From Bacilli bacterium (GTDB taxonomy: Bacteria > Bacillota_I > Bacilli_A > RF39 > UBA660), in NCBI GenBank assembly GCA_017528315.1, contig JAFXOW010000073.1:1-60218 (forward strand): a DNA stretch of 60,218 nt, in the 5' to 3' direction. Shown in pieces: positions 53,817 to 60,218 of this stretch. How positions within the stretch are numbered: position 1 is the first letter of the stretch; every line of letters starts with the position of its first letter. The translations under genes and the position numbers were made by a program. Below the pieces are notes generated by a model. The model saw only the letters and a list, made by a program, of their open reading frames with translations, made no database searches and was not told the origin of the DNA.

Positions 53817-55370
53817 TTATTTAGCTTCTTCTTGAGCTCTTATTTCACGAATAACTGTTACCTTAATTGTTCCAGGATATTGCATTTCTTTTTCAATTTT
53901 TTCTTTAACATCTCTGGCTATTTTATAACTTGTTAAATCATCTACTTCATCTGGTTTAACAATAACTCTTAATTCCCTTCCAGCTTGAACAGCAAAAGTT
54001 TTTTCAATTCCTTTAATATCTTCGGTTACTTTTTCTAATTGTTCAAGTCGCTTTAAATAATTTTCTAAAGAATCATTTCTAGCTCCAGGGCGTGATGCCG
54101 ATAATGCATCTGCTATTGCAACTATAACGGAAATTACACTAGTTGGTTCAGTATCTCCATGATGTGAAGCTATAGCATTGATTACAACTTCCACTTCATG
54201 ATACTTGCGAGCTAAATCAACTCCAATTTCAACATGACTTCCTTCTATTTCATGATCAATCGCTTTTCCAATATCATGAAGTAGTCCTGCACGTTTTGCT
54301 AACGTCACATTCTCTCCAAGTTCTCCAGCTAGAATTCCTGATAATTCAGCAACTTCAATTGAATGTTTTAAAGCATTTTGACCATACGAAGTTCTAAAAT
54401 GAAGTTTACCAATTGTTTCAATTAATTTAGGTTCCATTTTATTAAGTCCTAATTCAATAATTGTATTGGTACCATATTCCATAATCTTTTGTTTCATTTC
54501 TTTACAAGTTTTATCATATAATTCTTCAATTCTAGTTGGATGAATACGTCCATCTTTAATAAGTGTTTCAAGTGTTACTCTTGCAATTTCACGTCTAAGT
54601 GGATCAAAGCTTGATAATACTACTGCTTCTGGAGTATCATCAATTATTAAATCAACTCCCGTTATTGCTTCAATCGTTCTAATATTCCGACCTTCTCGAC
54701 CAATTATTCTTCCTTTCATTTCATCATTTGGAAGTGATACAACCGTTACTGTTTGTTCTTCAGCAACATCACTAGCATATCTTTGCATAGAACGAACCAA
54801 CATTTCCCTGGCTTTCTTATCACATTCTAGCTTAGCTTCATCTTCTCTTTCTTTAATGTAACTTGCAATCTCTAAATTCATAGTTTCTTTAACTTTATCC
54901 ATCACAAGTTTTTGAGCTTCACTTTTTGAAATACCTGACAAATCTTGTAAAACTTTAATTTGTTCATTTTTAATTTCTTCAATTTTTGCTTGTTCTTCAT
55001 TTAAACTTGCAACTCGATTTTGAAGTTTAACTTCTCTTTCATCAAGAGCTTCTTCTCTTTTTTGAAATAATAAATCTCTTTTTTCCATGTTGCTTTCTCT
55101 TTGATTAAGTCTATCTTCTGATTCTTTTATTTCTAGTTTCTTTTCTTTAATTTCTTTATCTGTTTCAAGTTTTAATTTGTGTAGTTCTTCTTTTGTTTCA
55201 AGGATAGAGTCTCTCTTTATTTTTTCAGACTCTTTTCTTGTTTTTTCAAGCATCTCTTCACTTCTTTTAGAAAGCGATGTTCCTTTTACTTGATAATAGA
55301 AAAATACAAGAATTCCTCCTACAACTATTCCAACGAAAACAAGCAAAATGAATACTAAAATATTATTCAT
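53817..55370 (-). CDS. rny: ribonuclease Y
   Basis: 517 aa, membrane-bound endoribonuclease of mRNA decay in Firmicutes. N-terminal membrane helix (4-26), long coiled coil (about 35-190), KH domain with [19 protein letters not shown] (about 217-235), HD domain with [12 protein letters not shown] (about 365-376) and C-terminal tail ending in [11 protein letters not shown]. Length and order match RNase Y. Confidence 0.96.
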   Translation of the reverse strand: MNNILVFILLVFVGIVVGGILVFFYYQVKGTSLSKRSEEMLEKTRKESEKIKRDSILETKEELHKLKLETDKEIKEKKLEIKESEDRLNQRESNMEKRDLLFQKREEALDEREVKLQNRVASLNEEQAKIEEIKNEQIKVLQDLSGISKSEAQKLVMDKVKETMNLEIASYIKEREDEAKLECDKKAREMLVRSMQRYASDVAEEQTVTVVSLPNDEMKGRIIGREGRNIRTIEAITGVDLIIDDTPEAVVLSSFDPLRREIARVTLETLIKDGRIHPTRIEELYDKTCKEMKQKIMEYGTNTIIELGLNKMEPKLIETIGKLHFRTSYGQNALKHSIEVAELSGILAGELGENVTLAKRAGLLHDIGKAIDHEIEGSHVEIGVDLARKYHEVEVVINAIASHHGDTEPTSVISVIVAIADALSASRPGARNDSLENYLKRLEQLEKVTEDIKGIEKTFAVQAGRELRVIVKPDEVDDLTSYKIARDVKEKIEKEMQYPGTIKVTVIREIRAQEEAK

Positions 55371-55495
55371 TTTCCCTCTTTCTAGTATTATTCATAATTT
55401 ATATGCAATCTCCGAAATACTACGGTTAAGACTATGTCTTAAATAAATATAAAATAAATCTATACAAAAATAATATAAAACATAATTCTAAACTA

Positions 55496-55524
55496 ATTTT
55501 AATTTTTTTTTAATGTTATGTCAA
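55496..55524 (-). promoter_or_regulatory. promoter of rny
   Basis: TTGACA (55519-55524), 17-base spacer, TAAAAT (55496-55501) on the minus strand. The untranslated leader of about 120 bases contains a small palindrome AAGACATAGTCTT and a CCG/CGG hairpin. Confidence 0.65.
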
Positions 55525-55624
55525 CTATTTTTATAAAATTATACAGAAAATAAACGTCAATCATTGTATATTACTCTTATAGAAAACTCATATTATTTGT
55601 TTTTATTAAATACTTATTTAATTC

Positions 55625-57610
55625 TTAACTTTGTTTAATTTTATTTATTAATTTATCTCTTAATTTTAAATTAGTAATAGCTGTTTTTTCTAAAAATTCT
55701 TCTGAATCTTTTCCTGCTTGAACTAAAATTTTATAATCTTCTCTAATATCAGCAATTTTAAATTGTAAATCTCCACTTTGCTTAGTTCCAAATAAATCTC
55801 CTGATCCACGAAGTTTAAAATCCTCCTCTGATAATTTAAATCCATCTCTCGTTGTTTTCAATATTTCTAAACGTTTAGTATCAACACTTGAAATTAAAAT
55901 ACAAGTTGATTTAATATTGCCTCTTCCTACTCTACCTCTTAATTGATGAAGTGTAGAAAGTCCAAATCTATTAGCATCAAATATAACCATCATGCTAGCA
56001 TTTTTAACATCTATTCCAACTTCAATAACCGTTGTACTAATTAATATATCAATATCTCCTCGACTAAATTTTTTCATAATTTCATCTTTAGTCATACTAG
56101 CCATTTTACCATGAACAATATCAATTTTATATTTTTTCCCAAAAGCTAAGTTCATTTTATTCTTAAGTTCATTAACACTTGTTAAATTAGTTGAATCACT
56201 TTCTTCAATAAGAGGTGCTATTACATATATTTGATGCTTAAGTTTTAATTCTTCATACATTAATTTTAAAACATCTTCTATTTCTTCATTACTTTTTAAA
56301 ATAGTCGTTATTTCTTGTCTACCCTTTGGCATTTCTTTTATAGTTGATACATCCATATCACCATAAATTGTTAAAGCATAAGTTCTCGGAATAGGAGTTG
56401 CACTCATATACAATACATCAGGTGATAAACCTTTATTTTTTAAATTTTCTCTTTGATTAACTCCAAATCGATGTTGCTCATCAGTTACTACTAAACCTAA
56501 ATTTTTATAAATTACATTTTCCACTATTAAGGCATGGGTTCCAACTATTATTCCAATATCTCCAGATTCTAATCCTTCATATATTAAATTTTTATCTTTC
56601 TTAGAAGTAGACCCTGTCAATAATTCAATTCTAACTCTATCTCCTAGTATTTTTTTTATATTATTAAAATGTTGATTAGCTAGTATCTCCGTAGGTGCCA
56701 TTAAAGCACTTTGGTAACCACTTAAATAATTTAAATACATTGCTATAATACTTACAATTGTTTTTCCACTTCCAACATCTCCTTGAAGTAATCTATTCAT
56801 ACGTTTTTTACTATTTAAATCTACTCTTATTTCTTCTAAAACTGTTTTTTGATCTTTAGTTAAATTAAATGGTAATATCTTATAAATATCTAATAAATTC
56901 TTTTTATATATTTTTCTTTCTATTCCATCTAACTTTGTATTTTCTCTTTTTAAATAATTAATTTTAAACATAAATTCAAATAATTCTTCATATTTAAGTC
57001 TTATTTTAGATGACTTTAATTTTTCTATATCACTAGGATTATGAATTATATTTAATGCTGTTTTTTTATTGGTAAAATTATATTTTTCTACTAGATAATC
57101 TGGTATATTATCATCTAAATTTTTACCAACTGATAAAAGAGCCATATTTATTATAGTAGACATATTTTTATTAGTTAATCCATTCGTTAAATGATATACC
57201 GGTTCTATTTTCATAGTATTACCTAATGTACCAAGTTTTATATCACTAGCTGTTATTACATTTTTGGTTCTATCATATTTTCCTATAATAATTACATTAG
57301 TCCCAATACTTAAATGTTGTTTTAAAAATGCTCTATTAAAAATTGATACTCCAAATATTTGATCATTTGTTGCTAGACGAAAATTCATTTTATTAAGTCC
57401 AGCTTTTATTCTAATAACTAACGGAATTGATTCAATTCTTCCATCAATGATTACCCTCATATCGGGATCTAAATTATTTATATCACTTCTTTTTAAACAA
57501 TCATATTTTACAGGATAATAGTTAATTAAATCTTCAACTGTATATATATTTAATTTATTTAGAAGATTTAAATTCTTAGGCCCTATTCCCTTTACTTCTA
57601 TAAGTTCCAT
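55625..57610 (-). CDS. recG: ATP-dependent DNA helicase RecG
   Basis: 661 aa. N-terminal wedge/OB domain (about 1-200), then superfamily 2 helicase domains with Walker A LLQGDVGSGKTIVS, DEQH box TDEQHRFGV, SATPIPRT, and QLRGRVGRGN. It remodels stalled forks and junctions. The ATG follows AGAGAGG. A terminator separates it from glmS. Confidence 0.95.
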   Translation of the reverse strand: MELIEVKGIGPKNLNLLNKLNIYTVEDLINYYPVKYDCLKRSDINNLDPDMRVIIDGRIESIPLVIRIKAGLNKMNFRLATNDQIFGVSIFNRAFLKQHLSIGTNVIIIGKYDRTKNVITASDIKLGTLGNTMKIEPVYHLTNGLTNKNMSTIINMALLSVGKNLDDNIPDYLVEKYNFTNKKTALNIIHNPSDIEKLKSSKIRLKYEELFEFMFKINYLKRENTKLDGIERKIYKKNLLDIYKILPFNLTKDQKTVLEEIRVDLNSKKRMNRLLQGDVGSGKTIVSIIAMYLNYLSGYQSALMAPTEILANQHFNNIKKILGDRVRIELLTGSTSKKDKNLIYEGLESGDIGIIVGTHALIVENVIYKNLGLVVTDEQHRFGVNQRENLKNKGLSPDVLYMSATPIPRTYALTIYGDMDVSTIKEMPKGRQEITTILKSNEEIEDVLKLMYEELKLKHQIYVIAPLIEESDSTNLTSVNELKNKMNLAFGKKYKIDIVHGKMASMTKDEIMKKFSRGDIDILISTTVIEVGIDVKNASMMVIFDANRFGLSTLHQLRGRVGRGNIKSTCILISSVDTKRLEILKTTRDGFKLSEEDFKLRGSGDLFGTKQSGDLQFKIADIREDYKILVQAGKDSEEFLEKTAITNLKLRDKLINKIKQS

Positions 57611-57630
57611 ATATACCTCTCTACTTGCAC

Positions 57631-57659
57631 ATTATATCAAATATTTGATATTTAGTAAA
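57631..57659 (-). promoter_or_regulatory. promoter of recG with overlapping palindrome
   Basis: TTTACT (57654-57659), 17-base spacer, TATAAT (57631-57636) on the minus strand. An 18-base perfect palindrome ATATCAAATATTTGATAT (57634-57651) fills the spacer and half of the -10 box, an operator-like arrangement. Confidence 0.55.
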
Positions 57660-57660
57660 T

Positions 57661-57697
57661 GAAAAGAACTAATATTTTACATAATTAGTTCTATTTT
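57661..57697 (-). terminator. terminator of glmS
   Basis: AGAACTAAT pairs with ATTAGTTCT over a 10-base loop, followed by TTTTC on the minus strand, four bases past the glmS stop. Confidence 0.75.
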
Positions 57698-57700
57698 TGA

Positions 57701-59470
57701 CTATTCAACTGTTACACTTTTAGCAAGATTTTTTGGTTTATCAATATCAAGTCCTTTAACATCTGAAACATAGTAAGCTAAAAGTTGTAAAGGTACTATG
57801 GTTAAAATAGCCATTGCTAAATCACTCATTTTTTCTATATCAATTATCTCGTCATAACAAGTTTCATCAACTATTATATCGTCTCTTTTTAATAAAATTA
57901 CATAGGCACCTCTAGCTTTAGTTTCTTTAATATTACTAACCGTTTTTTCGGAAATATTTTCATCGGTTACAATAGAAATAACAATTGTTCCCGAATCAAT
58001 TAAAGAAATTGTTCCATGTTTAAGTTCTCCAGCAGGATAAGTTTCTGAATGAATATAAGATATTTCTTTTAATTTTAAAGATCCCTCTAAACATAAATAA
58101 TAATCAATTAATCTTCCTATAAAAAATACATTATTTTGTTTTGATATTTTTAAAGCTAACTTATGATAATCTAATTTTAACATCTTAGATATTTCATTTG
58201 GTAATTTATAATATTCTTTCTTTATATCTTCTGTTAATAATTTGTTTTTTAAACCAAGTTTATAAGCAATTAAACTAAAAGTTAAAACTTGATTTACATA
58301 AGCTTTAGTTGTTGCAACAGCAATTTCAGCTCCAGCATTTATATAAATAACTGAATCACATTCTCTTGCAATAGTTGAACCTACCACGTTTACTATTCCA
58401 AGTGTCTTAGCTTTATTTTTTTTAGCAAGTCTTAAAGATGCAATAGTATCAGCCGTTTCTCCTGATTGAGATACCAATATTACTAAAGTATTCTTATCAA
58501 TAAAATTCAATTGATATCTATATTCACTAGCTATATAACAATTTACTTCAATAGATCCATATTTTTCAATTAAAAACTTTCCAATTAACCCAGCATGATA
58601 GGCACTACCACAAGCAACAATCTGAATTTTTCTATATTTACTTATATCTGGTATTAAATCAAAGTTTTCAAAATAATAATCTAAATAATCTTTAACAACT
58701 TTTGGTTCTTCATGAATTTCTTTTAACATAAAATGCTTATATCCACCTTTACTTGCTACCTCTGTATCAAACTGAAATATTAATTTTTCTTTTTTAATTT
58801 CTTTTCCATCTTTAATAAATTTAATAAAATCTTTATCTAGTATTGCTATATCATGTTCATCAAGTAAGAAATATTCTTTTGTATAAGAAAGAATTGCTGG
58901 TATATCGGATGCTATAAAATTACCATTCATGCTACTTGCAACAATCATAGGACTACCACATTTAGTAGCATATATTTTATCATCACCCTGAAATAATATT
59001 AAAAATGCATAACTTCCCTTTAAAACATCTTTAAGTTTTTCTATTACTTTAATTTTATCATTTAATTTTTTATAATAATAATCTATAATCGCGCAAGCAA
59101 CTTCTGTATCAGTTTCACTTTTAAACTTATATCCTTCTTTTATTAACTTATTTTTTAATTCATTATAATTTTCAATTATACCATTATGAACTATAGTTAT
59201 ATTACCAACCTTATGAGGATGAGCATTTATTCTACTTGGTTCTCCATGAGTAGCCCATCTCGTATGTCCAATACAAGTATTACTAGAATCTCCTTCTAAT
59301 TCATTTTCTAAATTACTTATTCTCCCTTTTTCTTTTATAATTTTTATATCATTTTTATAAATATAAGCAATTCCGGCTGAATCATATCCCCGATATTCTA
59401 AACTTTTTAAACCATTAATTACAATAGGTATACTATTTTTTTTACCAGTATATCCCATTATTCCACACAT
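57701..59470 (-). CDS. glmS: glutamine-fructose-6-phosphate aminotransferase
   Basis: 589 aa. N-terminal glutaminase domain with catalytic Cys 2 (MCGIMGY) and IGHTRWATHGEPS; two SIS sugar-isomerase domains with SQSGETADTIASL and EGSLKLKEISYIHSETYPAGELKHG; ends KNLAKSVTVE. It makes glucosamine-6-phosphate, the entry to peptidoglycan sugar synthesis. SD AAGGAGG. A glmS ribozyme in the leader controls it by product feedback. Confidence 0.97.
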   Translation of the reverse strand: MCGIMGYTGKKNSIPIVINGLKSLEYRGYDSAGIAYIYKNDIKIIKEKGRISNLENELEGDSSNTCIGHTRWATHGEPSRINAHPHKVGNITIVHNGIIENYNELKNKLIKEGYKFKSETDTEVACAIIDYYYKKLNDKIKVIEKLKDVLKGSYAFLILFQGDDKIYATKCGSPMIVASSMNGNFIASDIPAILSYTKEYFLLDEHDIAILDKDFIKFIKDGKEIKKEKLIFQFDTEVASKGGYKHFMLKEIHEEPKVVKDYLDYYFENFDLIPDISKYRKIQIVACGSAYHAGLIGKFLIEKYGSIEVNCYIASEYRYQLNFIDKNTLVILVSQSGETADTIASLRLAKKNKAKTLGIVNVVGSTIARECDSVIYINAGAEIAVATTKAYVNQVLTFSLIAYKLGLKNKLLTEDIKKEYYKLPNEISKMLKLDYHKLALKISKQNNVFFIGRLIDYYLCLEGSLKLKEISYIHSETYPAGELKHGTISLIDSGTIVISIVTDENISEKTVSNIKETKARGAYVILLKRDDIIVDETCYDEIIDIEKMSDLAMAILTIVPLQLLAYYVSDVKGLDIDKPKNLAKSVTVE

Positions 59471-59509
59471 ATTTACCTCCTTAGTTGATATATTTTTTGT
59501 TGTAATTTT

Positions 59510-59610
59510 AATTTTACTTTTTGTAATATATCTTACGTTAACTACTCCGCTAATGTACCCGCCGAATTTTCGATAACATTAGTCCTCGTCATCTATATAG
59601 ATCTGGCGCT
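59510..59610 (-). ncRNA. glmS self-cleaving ribozyme
   Basis: Minus strand matches the ribozyme core: AGCGCCAGA at the cleavage site (cut between 59610 and 59609), TGACGAGGA, TTATCGAAA, TTCGGCGGGTA with the CTAATG/CATTAG stem, and GTAAG late in the fold. Glucosamine-6-phosphate acts as cofactor for cleavage and lowers glmS mRNA. P1 and the peripheral stems are short, so this is a compact version. The cut lies about 140 bases before the ATG. Confidence 0.93.
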
Positions 59611-59723
59611 AATTATAATTATGTCCTCCAAATAATTATAACTTTCATTATTATTTTATACTAAATTTATAAAAAGTACAATTTTTTTACTTACTTTTAC
59701 ATATATTTAATAGGTGATAAAAA

Positions 59724-60218
59724 ATGTATTATTTTAATTTAATTATTCTATATTCATTTTTAGGTTTTACTTTAGAGTCATTTTATTATAAATATGTAAA
59801 TGCCAATGAACATAGTAGTATATTTACAGGTCCTATAACTTTAGTTTATGGTTTTGGAGTGTTAGCATGTTTATTAATTTATAATTATTTACCAAATGTT
59901 AATATCATTATTTATTATATTCTCTTTACAATTACAACATCTTTAATAGAATATATAGGTGGTCATTTAATTCATTATTTTCTTAAAATAGATAAATGGA
60001 ATTATTCTAATTCTAAAATTCATTTTGGAAAATACTTATGTTTAAGAAATAGTCTTATATGGGGATTACTTTCTACCTATATAATTATTTATGTTCATCC
60101 TTATCTAAATACTAATATATTACTAACTATTCCTAAAAATACTTCTATTATAATATTAATTGTCTTTACTATAGATTTAATTAACTTAATAATAAAAATT
60201 ATTAAATATAATAAATAA
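59724..60218 (+). CDS. putative ABC-transporter type IV family membrane protein (CmpB-like)
   Basis: 164 aa, complete to the last base of the window. Five membrane helices. Family marks of PF06541-like proteins are LYSFLGFTLESFYY near the start, then FTGPITLVYGFGVLACLL and SLIEYIGGHLIHYF, with KWNYSN and the later CLRNSLIWGLLS. Function unknown. SD AATAGGTGAT. Divergent from glmS. Confidence 0.85.
   Translation: MYYFNLIILYSFLGFTLESFYYKYVNANEHSSIFTGPITLVYGFGVLACLLIYNYLPNVNIIIYYILFTITTSLIEYIGGHLIHYFLKIDKWNYSNSKIHFGKYLCLRNSLIWGLLSTYIIIYVHPYLNTNILLTIPKNTSIIILIVFTIDLINLIIKIIKYNK

Overview
The window is a very AT-rich chromosomal stretch from a low-GC Gram-positive bacterium (Firmicutes, class Bacilli or close relatives). 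TGA is a stop codon (rsmE ends in TGA) and Shine-Dalgarno sites are strong GGAGG or GGTGAT types. The ComEA/ComEC uptake genes, RNase Y, DnaB-type helicase loader, T-boxes, a glmS ribozyme, and the spore genes sspI and yutH-like all fit a spore-forming Bacilli lineage. Pyruvate:ferredoxin oxidoreductase suggests an anaerobe, plausibly an uncultured gut lineage near Erysipelotrichia or Mollicutes; that placement is inference. About 50 genes are packed tightly. All but four (zinc-binding-like lipoprotein, DUF192, sspI, CmpB-like) lie on the minus strand, so the main reading direction is from high to low coordinates.

Layout from high to low coordinates: a CmpB-like membrane protein (+); glmS with its self-cleaving ribozyme; recG; rny; pyruvate:ferredoxin oxidoreductase; a surface operon (thioester/SpaA adhesin, sortase, membrane protein); a heterodimeric ABC exporter with a structured leader; tgt, tsaC/sua5 and recX; a DUF1016 (YhcG) gene broken by one stop codon; an FAD oxidoreductase; an L,D-transpeptidase; a MurE-type ligase; a lipoprotein; dnaB; a secreted protein with a VirB2-like tail; thrS with a T-box; rsmE; two unknown genes; mtaB and comEB; a 455-base island with a decayed small gene and inverted repeats; sspI (+); rsmH-ftsL-pbp; a YutH-like spore coat gene; a cysteine-rich unknown; DUF192 (+); a RelA/SpoT-fold gene overlapping-adjacent to a tandem-repeat protein; ftsK/spoIIIE; argS with a T-box; a GHL10-type glycosidase; mutS; secG; a membrane protein; a ZnuA-like lipoprotein (+); rnc and a type IV prepilin; and the operon beta-helix/coiled-coil protein, comEA, comEC, DUF1016, unknown.

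Functional themes: envelope building (PBP, FtsL, MurE, L,D-transpeptidase, GlmS, sortase and adhesin), DNA uptake and repair (ComEA/EC, prepilin, MutS, RecG, RecX, FtsK), translation and tRNA modification (ArgS, ThrS, MtaB, TsaC, Tgt, RsmE, RsmH) and sporulation (SspI, YutH-like). RNA control is prominent: two T-boxes, one glmS ribozyme and a probable attenuator or small RNA.

The most unusual signal is a pair of different, perfect palindromes at exactly homologous codons of the two DUF1016 nuclease genes. The second rank holds the RelA/SpoT-fold gene pair, the adhesin-sortase-membrane operon with a non-LPXTG sorting signal, the operator-like palindromes in three promoters, and the exporter leader. 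I saw no tRNA, rRNA, CRISPR array, transposase or prophage.
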